Source: Hyphodiscus hymeniophilus
Taxonomy: Eukaryota; Ascomycota; Leotiomycetes; Helotiales; Hyphodiscaceae
Assembly (NCBI GenBank): GCA_016508695.1
Contig: VNKQ01000002.1
Location: 1,240,001-1,304,000 of the forward strand
Reading direction: 5' to 3'
DNA: 64,000 nt
Of the stretch, positions 1-11,604 are shown piece by piece. The translations under genes and the position numbers were made by a program. The notes beneath the pieces are model-generated. The model saw nothing but the letters and a program-made list of their open reading frames with translations. It ran no database searches and was not told where the DNA came from. Numbering within the stretch: the first letter of the stretch is position 1; the number at the start of each line of letters is the position of its first letter.

Positions 1-524
1 AATGTGGTGTAACAGACCATGGGAATTTGCTGGCATCGAAATTGAGACTGTGGACAGGTGGGGTAGTTGGGGTGGTCATAGAGTGACCCACCACCAGTTC
101 GACACTGAATGCGGTGGATGCCTACTTGATAGATCCTCAACACGAGCATGCGTCAGTGCGGGTGCTCATCTCGACCATCCCACCGGTACCCAGTGATACC
201 AACCCTCGTCGGGGTCCTAGCTTCTTGCAATTTTCTGGTCCTTCAAAGTGGGGATTTCATGCCGACAGAGTTTCAACTCTGTGTTAGTGGATGTTGGTTT
301 TGCTCCGTTACTCAACGGCCCATGAGATGCTCGGAGATTCCCCCATCGCATCCGCTGTGAAAAAAGTCCATTTCTACGACGGTGAGTTGCAGGTATTCCA
401 ATTCTGCTCTCTTGCACTGTCCCATATACCTGTCCATTCATACCTTTCCCCCGCCTGAATCATCGAAAGGTTCCTTGGAACATACGCCATTGAGCGTTTT
501 CCATGTTGGTTCAGCTGACCCATC
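1..524. other. No gene recognised (left edge and upstream region of the next gene)
   Basis: Only short overlapping reading frames on both strands, none with a recognisable motif. The right end is the 5' region of the peptidase-like gene that starts at 525. Confidence 0.5.
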
Positions 525-2330
525 ATGGCAGAACCAACACCCTTCAGCATCACTCTCCTCCTTCTATTCAATGCTCTCTACGCTATCTTTCCAGTAGCAG
601 CGACACCATTTGGTATGACTTGGTCAACCAAAAGCTTTGGGCCTGACGGGCCATGGCAAGCAGTTCGAGTCAGCATCGGAAGTCCTGGTCAGACAATCGC
701 TCTCTATCCCGGGGGATCATTTCGCTCCCACCTCTTGACTTCGAAAATTTGCTCGAATGCAACCTTGTCGCCTGGTGTTTGTTTTGCTTCCTCGGGTGGA
801 ATTTATACGCCCAGCAACTCCTCGACTTCTTTCGATACCATCATAAGATTCCCAGCCACGACTGACTACACGCATGGAGGCCTTGAGGTCCAAGGTTCTG
901 CAGCTATCGGTGCTTTGGATCAAATCAGTATTGGTTTCTCTACAAAGAGTCAACGCGAAGTGATAGTGCCTAATGTAACTCTAGCCATTCACGACGACGT
1001 CAACCTCGTGTATCCTGGTGGATCGACCCCAGTGCTGGAATTGGGCACTCTAGGCCTGGGTTTTCTGGGAACTGTCAACCAGAGTTTTCAGCAGACTAAT
1101 GCTCCTAACATCAATGGAAGTTTGATACCAGGATATCTGCAAGCCCAAGGCATAACAAATTCGAATTCGTTCGGTTTACATATCGGATCTGTCGAACCAA
1201 GGATTTCAGCATCCTTATATTTTGGCGGTTATGATCAGGGTAGAATTGTTGGAGCGGTTACAACCCAGCAAGGTGCTATTGCGGGCATCGAGGGCCAAGA
1301 TGCCGGCGCCGTTGGACTGATCGATCTTCTCGACATCGAACTCAATGTGGTGGAAGGGGCTTCCCCGTGGAACTCAACAAATGTTGCCAGCTTACTAGGA
1401 TCCGGCAACTCATCGATCGGTCCGGCTTTGTCTGTGGTCATGCTTCCCGAGGCGCCATACTTGGATTTGCCACAAAGCACTTGCGATGCTATCGCTTCCT
1501 GGCTTCCAGTAACATATCAAAGTAGCCTCGGTCTTTATACTTGGAACGTCAAGGATCCTCAATATGAGAGAATTGTATCATCACCCTCTGTTCTCACCTT
1601 TGTGTTTCGGAAAGACCAAATCAATACCGCAAATGTCACTATCAACGTACCGTTCATGCTCCTCAATTTAACACTCGAAGCACCACTTACTTCGACTCCA
1701 ACGCCGTATTTCCCCTGCAACGCTCAATCATATGGCCGATATTCTCTGGGTCGAGCCTTTCTTCAGGCGGCGTTTATAGGCACTAACTGGAATGCCAATG
1801 ACAACCAAGGAGTTTGGTGGCTCGCACAAGCACCTGGCCCAAATATCGGATCCCAGAGCAATGTCCAAGATATCCAAGATCAAGATGTCAACATATCGAG
1901 TTCAGCCAACAGCTGGAGCACAAGCTGGGAGGATTCTTGGACACCGCTCAGCATTGTTTCAGGCAACGCCACGACATCCCTGCCGGGATCAACAAACTCA
2001 ACTTCAAATGGATCAAATATTCGTGCAATCGGAGGAGGTCTTTCAGTTGGTTCAAAAGCTGGGATCGGAGTAGGAGTTGCAATCGGAGCCTTAGTTGCGC
2101 TGGCTTTGGGCGTCTGGCTCTTTGCATATCGGCGAAACCCCCTCCGGAAGCCTGCAACTTCTAGAGGATTTACTACTTCAGGAGATGTATCCCATCTCAA
2201 TAACGCGCACTGTTTGAGTACCGACAGTCCTGGTTTCCTGCCATCTGAAACACATCGAAGTGGTGGCTATGGTCCAGCAGAACTGATGGATAATGCGATG
2301 AAACCTGTGCATGAGTTAAGTTCAGACTAG
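525..2330 (+). CDS. Secreted/membrane-anchored aspartic-peptidase-like protein (A1 fold) with no visible catalytic Asp
   Basis: This is an intronless 601-aa reading frame starting at an ATG (525). It has a hydrophobic signal peptide (about residues 5-27), an extracellular region rich in N-glycosylation sequons, a glycine/alanine-rich transmembrane helix near residues 510-535 followed by a basic stop-transfer stretch, and a cytoplasmic tail of about 65 residues. The N-terminal strand pattern (PWQAV..SIGSPGQ) is that of fungal A1 peptidases. Where DTGS is expected the sequence reads LYPGGSF, and the C-terminal active-site region (VVMLPEAPYLDLP) also lacks a DTG/DSG motif. I infer a non-catalytic homologue of the yapsin-like family, perhaps a cell-wall or surface binding or sensor protein. 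The fold assignment is fairly secure; the function is unknown. Confidence 0.8.
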   Translation: MAEPTPFSITLLLLFNALYAIFPVAATPFGMTWSTKSFGPDGPWQAVRVSIGSPGQTIALYPGGSFRSHLLTSKICSNATLSPGVCFASSGGIYTPSNSSTSFDTIIRFPATTDYTHGGLEVQGSAAIGALDQISIGFSTKSQREVIVPNVTLAIHDDVNLVYPGGSTPVLELGTLGLGFLGTVNQSFQQTNAPNINGSLIPGYLQAQGITNSNSFGLHIGSVEPRISASLYFGGYDQGRIVGAVTTQQGAIAGIEGQDAGAVGLIDLLDIELNVVEGASPWNSTNVASLLGSGNSSIGPALSVVMLPEAPYLDLPQSTCDAIASWLPVTYQSSLGLYTWNVKDPQYERIVSSPSVLTFVFRKDQINTANVTINVPFMLLNLTLEAPLTSTPTPYFPCNAQSYGRYSLGRAFLQAAFIGTNWNANDNQGVWWLAQAPGPNIGSQSNVQDIQDQDVNISSSANSWSTSWEDSWTPLSIVSGNATTSLPGSTNSTSNGSNIRAIGGGLSVGSKAGIGVGVAIGALVALALGVWLFAYRRNPLRKPATSRGFTTSGDVSHLNNAHCLSTDSPGFLPSETHRSGGYGPAELMDNAMKPVHELSSD

Positions 2331-2559
2331 ATAGATTCATAAAATTCATGTTGTAGTAAAGTAGTAAAAGCCGGGATTGAGATTTATAATACCGCTCATG
2401 AATCTGTTGTTGAATCGTGATGTGGGAAAGCCGAACAACTTCAAGATTATCACTTTCCGTCCTTGATATTTCGTGTGTTATACGAGTTTGAAATGCAGTG
2501 CCTACCCAACGTTCAACGGGAGTCACCTGAAGATGCCGCGATAGCAAATCTTTTCAAGA
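2331..2559. other. Intergenic, 3' flank of the peptidase-like gene
   Basis: No coding signal is seen between the stop codon at 2330 and the retroelement remnant. Confidence 0.4.
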
Positions 2560-3692
2560 CTAGGTTCGTATGATGTCGAAGGAACAACACTGGTCTCGAA
2601 TTTGATAAAATATCTGTTGATATCGGGTTGTTGCGTCCGTCGGGTGATCGTCATCGCGCCTGCAGTCGGGCAATACGACACGTGACATAGGGACTGCCAT
2701 TTTCAACGGTCCCTCTTCTTCTGCCACTCAGTTTGTGATTTCTTCTTCCGTTGACAGTCTCTTTCGCGATGACCTTTGGTGTAGCAATAAGTGCACTCAT
2801 CTGAGTGAGCCTTTTGCACTCCAGTGGGGCCCCTACTTGACGACCTGTCTCTATCACTCCCACGACCTCTTCCCCTCTTCCATCTGCCTCCCCTGCTGCG
2901 CCAGTTCGCCCTGTCATCCCTTATAGATTGATGGGAATTCGGAGTGATTGCTAAGTTGGCAGTCACAGTCGTAGTGAGTGAGTTCTTGATGGAATCTGGC
3001 CGGGAAGACTCAGTGATTTGCAGTAAGGTCACAGCTTCTTCCAACGTCGATTTTGTATACTGTACGTAGATTTTGGCTTGAATCCAAAGAGTGTCAAGTG
3101 GTAGTGAACCCAGTAGGCGTGATAAGATCGCAGCATCAGTTATCGGTATTGAGGAGTCTCTCAGTTGGATTTGGTATTGTTTTAGCCTGGAGACAAAGTC
3201 CCGTATCGTCTCTTCCTTTGGGTTGTAAAGAAGACGATTGAATTGTTCCCTTACAGTGTCACAGAAGATAGGGTCTTGACTCTTGTCAAATACCTTGCAA
3301 GCTTTTCATACTCCTACAGCGTCTTTATTCTGCATATGGAACTCGATAATCGAGTAGAGGCTCTGGGGAATCGAGGTTTTTAGGATTCGCAAGGCAGTTT
3401 TCAGTCTCTTCTCGTAGTCCAATTTTGAGGCTACAGAGGCATTGTCTTGAGGTACAGGTTCGCTACCAAGTACGATTTTGAGGCACCTCGCAGCAGAGAG
3501 AACCATCTTCAAGTTAGTAGTCCATTCTGCGTAATTATCGCTATTGAGGAGGGCGATAGTACCGTCTTCGGTAGAGACAAGTTCGGTAGGGGTGTAGAGG
3601 TAAGGTGTGTGTATCGCAGCCATCGTGTCGATCGGAATTCGTTGATAAATATCAAGGGAAATAGGTGGATTAATTGAATGAATAATACTCAA
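2560..3692 (-). mobile_element. Broken Ty1/Copia-type retrotransposon gag remnant
   Basis: Read on the minus strand, three consecutive blocks resemble a Copia Gag: an N-terminal block (about 3625-3306) with the DNYAEW motif, a middle block, and a basic SR/RG-rich block ending in a CCHC zinc knuckle. In the knuckle (about 2750-2790) the cysteines and histidine are spaced C-X2-C-X4-H-X4-C. The blocks are separated by in-frame stops, so no intact Gag is encoded. I see no protease, integrase or reverse-transcriptase motifs and no convincing LTRs, so this is a decayed fragment. The element sits between two ordinary genes and its flank towards 4300 is AT-rich. Confidence 0.7.
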
Positions 3693-4454
3693 TTGCGCAG
3701 GTGAGTTTACGCACGAGAATTCTAATCTGTCGAAAATTGAGTGATATATTCGATAACTAGGAAAATACTATATACAGAGTTTTCCATATATAGGGGAGAT
3801 TACTAAGTGCTTATTCAGGAATCTTGACAAAGTCAGGCCTCGATCGCTGTGTAGCCTCACCTAAAATACAAGATCCAGGCGCGAAGGTTCATATCTGTAA
3901 CATTTTCCTCTCGGTACCTGGGAAGGTATTTTCTTACTCAGCACAACAATAAATCCTTCGAGCAGACCCGCCTATCTGAAGGAATTCGTATGTCTTTTCA
4001 AACCCTCGAGGATTACTACGAATCTCGAGCTTTTAAGCTGTAATCATCTCTTTTTTTTCATCTCTTTTTTCATCTCTTTTTATACAAGTCAAGTTAGTGA
4101 TGCTGTTTTTACTTGTTACAGAAAAGAAATCTAGTCGATCTAAAGCCAGAATCCTGGTCCAATTTGCTTGTTGAGAGTTCAACAAGGACAATAATATCTA
4201 ACGTTGTCATATGGGAGATTTCCATCGCGGCTTGTCAAAGTCTGATAACGCAAAGTTTTTGTTTCCAATCTCTTCATTCTTATTGAAACAAGTCATTGTT
4301 CGTGTAGTTCAAATACATGCCTCCAGATCGATATAACTCCACGCTGCGAGAACGACTTCAAAATAATAATACAGGTAGGTATCAAGTACAGTTGGTGCAA
4401 AGGATGGAAACGCTGGGGTATCTGCCGATTTCAAACTCTCGTTGCGCTTAGGTT
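3693..4454. other. AT-rich intergenic stretch flanking the retroelement remnant
   Basis: No gene is seen. It contains a T/C-rich simple repeat at about 4043-4083 (ATCTC followed by runs of T, repeated three times). The AT bias next to a dead retroelement would fit RIP decay, but this was not measured. Confidence 0.4.
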
Positions 4455-4980
4455 CTATACAGCATTGTGGCCTGAAGCAAGTAATGTCAGTGGTATGTCC
4501 AACATATGGAGTGATCAGATTACTTACGGCCAAGTGGTCTCGCTCTCTTCGAAATAGACGCAGCCTGTTGCTGCTTGATCTTTGCCAGACGAGCACTAGT
4601 GAGGTCAGCCAATGTCATCTTCGCCATGGATCCTCAACTCACTCTTCCGCCGCTTCTCGCTCCAGTCTCTTGACTTGTTCTCTAGCCTCCCTGACCATGG
4701 CCCTAGCATGGAGCAATGCCTTGTCGGCCTCTCTCTCCGCCGCTTCGGCGCTCAAGACTCGGTCGTGAGCGGCCCGTATGGATGGGTCCCCATCGTTTCG
4801 GTGCAGCAATCCTCGATGAGATGAGCTGTTAACGGAACCTGTTGAGCGCTGCGTGGTGGTGGTAGAAACGGGCGAGACTGAGCGATGGCGACCGAACAGG
4901 CCACTGCGGCGTTCTACGGTCTTCTCGGGAACTGGCGGTGCCCTTTCCTCCTCGACGGAATGACGGCTGAAAAGAGGCAT
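4455..4980 (-). CDS. Small basic coiled-coil protein, conserved-fungal type
   Basis: Three exons join in frame: 4980-4643, 4595-4528 and 4471-4455, giving 140 aa. Both introns have GT-AG ends (GTGAGT...CTAG and GTAAGT...TTCAG). The N-terminal half is rich in Ser/Arg/Pro with a repeated SGLFGRHR-like motif. The C-terminal half is a charged, alanine-rich helix (about residues 75-125) of EAAEREAD...REAREQVKRLEREAAED type, predicted to form a coiled coil, and the protein ends at PLGRHNAV. I recognise the general layout from uncharacterised filamentous-fungal proteins but know no function. A run of TTTTG repeats lies just upstream of the start in the presumed 5' leader. Confidence 0.75.
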
Positions 4981-4989
4981 CTTGAATTG

Positions 4990-5021
4990 AATTGTTTTGT
5001 TTTGTTTTGTTTTGTTTTTCT
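4990..5021. repeat. (TTTTG)n microsatellite in the presumed 5' leader
   Basis: About five tandem TTTTG units lie immediately upstream of the ATG at 4980 (minus strand reads CAAAA). This is a length-variable candidate locus. Confidence 0.85.
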
Positions 5022-5484
5022 TGAAGTTCAGAGTGAAAGATAGTTGTTATTGAGAGATTGAGTTTTCTCGGGATGCGATCTACATATAAGACAATATATG
5101 GAGAGGAACAGGTATGATATGGGGTTGATCTTGATTTATGTGCCAAGTTTTTGGAGAGGGAGGAGGGGTCGCCTGTGACGTCAATGTCGACGTCGATCTC
5201 ACCCCGCGCAGGACCACCGACATGGCCAGCAGGAATACAATACGGAGGGTAAGCACGCGTGACCCTGTTTTCATCGACGCAAGGGTCTAAAACCAACGAA
5301 ACATGTTTGTTGAAGTCATCGTGCATTGGAAAAAGGAATGCTGCGATCACGTGGATAGAATAGGGGTCGAAGTAGCTCCCGCGCGCCAGTGCGAGAGTAG
5401 CAGCCCCCGCACAATATACAATATCCTCGCACAGCTTTCCGTTCCTGATAGTCGCCTCAGAGACGCTGCTTTTGTCTCCGGAGT

Positions 5485-6622
5485 CTACAATGCTCCACTG
5501 GCAGCTAGCTTTTTATAAGTCGCAAAATTATCCTGAGGGGCATCGTTTTCGACACTCTGCCACAGCCTGTCCAGCCGCGAAACAATCTTCTGTCCGAGCG
5601 GGCCTTTGTCAATCTCCTCCACCGTGTTCTTCATCTGTTTTGCACTGCTTGCGCCCAGAACTACACAGTCGCCCAGCGCAGGTTTCAAGGCACTATTCCA
5701 GACGACCCATCGGTAAGCCATTCCAGCTTTCGAGATCCCATTCTCTTCCGCCAACTTCGCATACCCGTCCAAGAATTCCAGGTACACCGGTTTTCCGTAC
5801 ATGTCTTGAAGTATCTTGCCGAGCACCGTGGAATGATTGAAATTCCCCACGCCCGCTTTTATCTCGGCCGGTGTTTTGACCAGAAAGCCCGAGGAGAGAG
5901 AAGAATATGCCTGGATTGAGATGCCTAGCCGACGAAGGACGGGAAAGAGTTCTTTCTCATTCTGGCGGGCTGCCAAACCGTAGATACTTTGGTAAACGGT
6001 AGGAAGGACGTAGTTCTTGGACTTCGCGTAGTTGAAACATTCTTCTACCTCGTTGACTGAGAAATTAGAGAGTCCGAACTTTTTCGGTCAGCTACGGTAA
6101 GCGCTTCGCAGTGAGCGCTCTTACCTGTTCAAATTTACCAGCTAAGTATAGCTCCTGGATACCCTCCATGGTGTCAGAGATTGGTGTACCATCATTTGCA
6201 GGGTGATGAAGGAGGTATATTGGAACCTGTCAGCCATCTGATCAACGGTGATTCATGAAGAATTGCGAGGAATCCTCACTTTCTCGGTTTTCAGAGCTTC
6301 CTGGCTTGCTTTCCAATTCGCCAAGATTCCTTCCCTGGATTGACCCCCAGCCATTCCCGCTTTGGTGATGATCTTGAAAGACTTCGGCAAGTTCTGATTG
6401 CCTAGAAAAGCCTCGGACTGTCCGTTCATCTGTTTGATGTCAGCTTGGGGAGATCATAGAGCGAGAGGTAACGCAAACATAGCTTCGGGATGTATCAAGC
6501 ATCGCAACTTTCCCATCGCGAGCTGCTTGAAGAATCCTCAGTTGTTCAGGGACTTTCTCCTCTTCATTGCAGAAGTGTCCCACTCCTAGAGCAAGCGTTA
6601 CGTGTGAAGTGTGGTTTGCCAT
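5485..6622 (-). CDS. Aldo/keto reductase (AKR7/aflatoxin-aldehyde-reductase-like)
   Basis: Four exons join in frame: 6622-6479, 6429-6280, 6226-6125 and 6078-5485, giving 329 aa, the normal AKR7 length. The start ATG at 6622 is the first in frame before the LALGVG segment. The AKR catalytic tetrad is visible: Asp in LDTSRSY, Tyr at the end of the same motif, Lys in IITKAG, His in YLLHHP. The NADPH-binding C-terminal part (VLGASSAKQ) is present. The family reduces aldehydes and ketones with NADPH in the cytosol; the substrate cannot be told from the sequence. Its start faces the 3' end of the ABCG transporter gene on the same strand, so a tandem arrangement rather than a shared promoter is likely. 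Confidence 0.88.
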
Positions 6623-7258
6623 GTTGTTGCCAAGAGGATAGAAGTGTGTAGAAGGAACTTAAAAACACATTTGCTCGACGGACCTCTACACTGTTATATA
6701 AGCCTTTACATACGACTATCTGACTTCTATTTCGCATGGGGTCTCCCCTTTATTGGACAATATCCAGGCGGATTGGCTGGCACTACGACCGCCGGAAGAG
6801 AAAGCTCTTGGCTAACCGAATAAAGCGAGATTTGCCAGGGGGTAAGCACTTCTGCAAAGCTTAGGCCCACTTGGACAACGCAACGCTTCCTCAGGCGCCT
6901 GTCGATACTTCGTGCTGATCCAGAAATCACAAAGAAATATTGACCCCAGATTACACTAATGACAAAGTCCTCAGACAGTCGAGACAACAACAAGATCATC
7001 GGCTAATCGTGCAGCCTATCGGCTTGCACTAACGACCCCCAAAGTGCAGCAGCATGTAACTGAAAGTACAAATTCGATGATTTTCGCTTCCTACGACCTC
7101 TTTCTTCGCCCGTCGCCCTTCATAAAGCAGAATATATACAACAAACTAACACATTATTAAGTACAAAATCAAGGCATTAAGATACGCTCATGAACTCCTT
7201 ATAGAACTCAATTTAACACCCCAAGTGCTGAACATGCTCCCCCCACTCGATAGTTCTT
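6623..7258. other. Intergenic
   Basis: About 640 bp between the aldo/keto reductase start and the stop of the ABCG transporter. Only short unrelated frames are seen. Confidence 0.5.
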
Positions 7259-9596
7259 CTATCTCTTCCGTAGTGTCAAAATCAGCCAGCCAAGTAAACG
7301 ATAACCAGCGACGATTGAAAGAAGAATTCCTACCCACTCTCCAGTTTTCCCAGTCTCGTACCCATAAACAGCTAACACCCCTTTGCCGTCAATCTTGCAC
7401 TGGTCTGCCAATTCCGTCTGGTAAGAGCACTGACAGTCGCCTCCACAAGTGTACGTCCGTTTGCCAAACTCGTTGACGATCATGCCCTGGAAGACCCATG
7501 CCTGGTAGTCGATGAAGTGAAAAGCGTAGTACCAGAACGGATTGAGAATCTTGGGCGTCACCATGAAACCATCTACGCTCATCCAGAGCCCGTTCGCGAA
7601 GGCGATGATGGCCAGGTCTAGAACGAAATTGGGAAACGCGGCAGAGACCATCACGACGAGGCTCTCGGCCGCTACCAGGTCGAGAAAGAGCCACATCACC
7701 CATGTGAAGAATGCTTCTGCAGTAGGCTGCAAGTTTGACAACCAGTAGGCAATGATTGAGAAGGAGAGAGAGATCAGGACTGAGAGTGTGTGTTAGTAAT
7801 GGAGCAAGCGCATGGGGAATAGAAGCCGTACAGAGGTAAGGTAAACCAATAATAAAATTGGAGATCACAAATGCAGTGGCTCCATACATGCCGTTCCCTC
7901 TTTCCTTAATAAAGGTGCTTCGGTCTTCGAGGAAGGCGGGAACATATGCGACAGCCATGAATGACATAAAGGCACCGCCAAAAAACTATGGGTTTTAGTT
8001 TCAAAATCACAAAATTGTCAGGCTGAAGGGAGACAAACAATTGCGTTGGTGATAGGAACAATTGACTCTTGATCTGGCTTAAGTCTAAGCCATACGGTGC
8101 CCATCATAATCGCGAGGCCTAGAAGAATTTATCAGTCTCAACATCGGGAAGCACTCTGCGAATCACTCACCCAAGTACATTGCAATTCGGATTCCGTAAG
8201 CAACCAGATCGCGATAGCTTTTGATGAAGGACCTGTGGACCAACGTCACAACATCACTCGCCATATTACGTCTGCTGTGAGTGACAGAATCTGCTTCGAC
8301 CGGCTTCTCAATCTGGATACTTGATTCAATCTCCTTCACCAAGCCCTGGGCTCGGTCACCGTTGGTCCACCTTTCATGCAGAGCACTTAAACGTCCCTGG
8401 GCTTGTTGTCGGTCTTGATCGAAGTCACTGTTCAGCAGCTCGAGAACGAACTCCGCCGGATTTGTATGTTGTGGGATGGCATAGCCTACGCCTCCCAAAT
8501 ACTCACCAAGAGAATGTACTGGACCAAAGTATTGTGGCTTACCACCCGAAAGAAGGAGGAGCTTATCAAAGAGCGCAAAGGTAGAGGTCGAAGGTTGGTG
8601 GATGCTGGCCATCACGATCAACTGGTTGCATGTCAATAGGCAATAAGCATCTGTGGCGCTCGACGTACGTTGTTCATCTTCGCAACTGCTTTAATATAAC
8701 TGATAACCTCCCAGCTGGCAGCCGAGTCGAGACCACTTGTGGGCTCATCAAGGAAGAGGATCCTGGGACCAGTGATGAGCTGGCTGGCGACGCTGAGTCT
8801 CCTCTTTTGGCCACCGCTGATCCCTTTGTAAAGTGGAGTTCCTACTATCGTATCTGCCTGTTCACGCAGGCCAAAAGAATCAAGAAGGCCCTCGATACGT
8901 GACATTTGCTCTTCCTTAGTTATACTCCTGTGTTATCTGATTAATCAATAGCATTGACCCGCGGGATTCTGACCTACGTCTTGTGGCCCAATCGAGCTGC
9001 AAAATAAATTGTCTCTTTGACAGTCAATGACCCGATCAATGCATCCTCCTGTTCGACGTAGCAGGACAGATCCCTGAAGGTCTTCAGGCTTGGTATGGCG
9101 CCATTGATATACGTTGAGCCCTCTAATTGGGCCCCTTGATTTGCACGACGGGCGAGAACGTTAAGAAGTGATGTCTTTCCTAAATCCCAGATCCTGTATT
9201 AGTGATCATTGGGGAAAATGCATTCCAGAAGAGAATTATGGGAACGATGGGCCAAGAGCGTAGAATGTCGAGTGGCCCATCACAAAAAATTAGGTAGACT
9301 CGTCTTACCGGATCCACTGGGTCCCATAAGGGCGCACATTTCACCTGAGATTAAGAAGATTGAGAATTAGTGAAAGATCTCAAAGATTTCCGAGGTATCT
9401 TACCGGCGTTAACGAAACCATTGACTTTTTCAAGAAGTGCTTTGGGCTGTTTGGTAGCTCGGTCCTTGACAGTAATTGTCACATCCTGCCATGCAAAGTT
9501 GTGAACGGCTGTATTTTCAAGTCGTGCCTTTACTGATGCCTGCCGCTCGATTGTGATGTTCGTGAGTACTCTTTCGATATCTGGCGTGGGCGCCAT
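7259..9596 (-). CDS. ABCG-type (White/WBC) half-transporter
   Basis: This is a multi-exon gene starting at the ATG at 9596 and stopping at 7259. The N-terminal nucleotide-binding domain shows a Walker A split by an intron (GPSGSG | KTSLLN, near 9310-9180), a Q-loop region, the ABC signature ISGGQKRR, Walker B ILFLDEP followed by the TSGLDS D-loop, and the H-loop in ASIHQPS. An ABC2 membrane domain follows (about six hydrophobic segments, including FGGAFMSFMAV and FILGLPYL-like stretches), with a cysteine-rich extracellular loop (CGGDCQC) before the last helix, as is usual in ABCG proteins. The NBD-TMD order and half-size length place it with WBC transporters, which export lipids or small toxic molecules at the plasma membrane. 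It diverges from the NmrA-like gene at 10512. Confidence 0.88.
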
Positions 9597-10511
9597 CGCG
9601 TGCGTTGGGCAGAAGCTGTGATTGCTGACCGAGAATTTGTGTTCTTGAGAGACGGGTGGTTGTTGTCTTCGCGTGTTGAGCTTTCTTAAAATCCAGTTGA
9701 AGAGAGTTAAAGAGGCTGCTGTATGATACTTTCAGAAGTGGCTTTGATGGCGAGTTATCAGCACTACGAAGTGGGAATAGGGATTCATTTGGGTTTTCCT
9801 GGCTCAGCAGCATCCCTTCTCTTATTGAAGTGGCATGGTGGAATAATCAACGCGACACTTTTGGCAGTCGGCGACAAACATCTGTTACTACTCTTTCGCA
9901 CGAAAGATCACCGCCCCTGATACTTATTCATCTTCGCGCAGTTATAAACTTTCGGGCATATTTGACGTGCTATGTTTCCGAATTGGGAAATTTTTCATCC
10001 AATCAATTGTCTAGATGCTGATTATTAATGCCGGTGCGTCCTATTTTGTCAAACAGCTTCAAAATATGCTTCTAAAAGCTTCTTCTTTTGCACGGAGTAA
10101 TTTATCTCATCCTAATTAGCGCTTGGTCCTCGCGCTGGTACCGCAGAAATTGATTGTTCAGCAGCAAGTGCAGACGATGAACAAACTCCAGGGAATGGAT
10201 CGGCGAACGCAGGCCAAACAGGTACATCCAGCGCCACTTGCCACCATTGGACGGCGACCTGAATCTATTCGTCCGTAACTGTCTTCCCATGTCAAAACTG
10301 CGCGGAGTCACTTGTTGCCCGGCGGGCTTGAATAGTATTAAACATAGAGGATCTTAGGAAAGCAGCTTAGTCCGACAATACGGACTGGACGGACTGGACT
10401 GGCAGAAGCCTGGCATAAATACAAAGACGCTCGCTGTCGATATGGCCATCATTGACGGTACCAACCAAACTCCCAATTTTCTTCATCAATCAACAACATC
10501 TTATTTCCGTT
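9597..10511. promoter_or_regulatory. Divergent intergenic region between the ABCG transporter and the NmrA-like gene
   Basis: About 915 bp separate two start codons facing away from each other. No gene or clear operator was seen. It must hold both promoters. Confidence 0.45.
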
Positions 10512-11604
10512 ATGAAAACAATACTTTTAGTTGGGGCGACAGGTGCCCAAGGTAGTGCTGTCGCGAAATATCTCTCTGCAACTGGAGAGTACCGTATCCT
10601 CGCCCTGACCAGGAGCGCAACTTCTACTTCTGCTCAAGAACTGGCTACACTACCAAATGTGGAACTCGCCATTGGCAGTGCTACCAGTGGTTACGATATT
10701 GACGCCTTTGCCTCTGCCGCCTCCAAGTCTGACTATGTTCTTGTTAACACCGATGGTTTCACACTCGGCGAACAGGCAGAAACGTTCTGGGGCATCCGAT
10801 TGTTTGAGCTTGCTGTCAAAGCTGGCGTCAAACACTTCATCTACAGCGGCTTGGATCCCGCAAGTAAAGCATCGGGTTACGATCCAGACTACTACTGTGG
10901 TCACTACGAAGGGAAGGCTCGAGTTCAAGGTCAGCACTTTTCTTGTGCACCATTTCCAGACTTTTTACTGACTTTCATCCCCACCAGAGTGGATTCATTC
11001 TCAAGAAGACTCACCGATGAGTTGGACAATAATCAGATCGGGTCCTTACATTGAGCTACTCTCCGCAGTAATGGCTCCCATGAAGCAAGCGGATGGAACG
11101 GCCGTTTTTGCGATTCCTTTAGGTGACGGGGCTGTCCCCTTCATTCATCTGGGTGATTATGGGAACTATATACACTGGTCACTATCTCATCCAGAGCAGT
11201 CAAACCATCTCGACTTTGGTATTGCCACTGCCACCGTCTCTGGCAACGAGATCGCCGCGGCCTTCTCAAAGCATAGCGGCAAAGCCGCACAATTCGTTGA
11301 TCTTGATATCGAGCACTGGAACGCAGAGGCCTGGAAAAATCTGCCCAAGGGTAAAGACACAAAGATCGGCTTCCAGTATGTTAAAGACGACAATGCGTTG
11401 AGAATGACATATGGGGAAAACTTCAAAAACTGGTGGAATCTCTACAAGGCGAGCAAGGGAAACAAGGGTCTCATCCAACGGGACTATGCTTTTCTGGATC
11501 GAATCGCGCCGGATAGGGTGAAGAGTCTCGAGGAATGGATGGGTAAAGTGAAATATACTGGAGACAAAGAAGAGGTGCTTAGGCTTCAAGCTTCCACTAA
11601 GTAG
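10512..11604 (+). CDS. NmrA-like NAD(P)-binding protein
   Basis: Two exons, 10512-10929 and 10988-11604, join in frame to 344 aa. A TTG 60 bp upstream keeps the frame open, but the ATG at 10512 gives the canonical N-terminus MKTILLVGATGAQGSAV with the Rossmann GxxGxxG dinucleotide-binding loop. The SDR-like YSGLDP segment and the substrate-side loop SGPYIE are present. The catalytic YxxxK of typical SDRs is not evident, as in NmrA-like atypical SDRs. Such proteins act either as redox-sensing regulators (NmrA binds the GATA factor AreA) or as isoflavone-reductase-like enzymes. It lies divergent from an ABC exporter, which would fit a stress or redox response, but that is inference. Confidence 0.85.
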
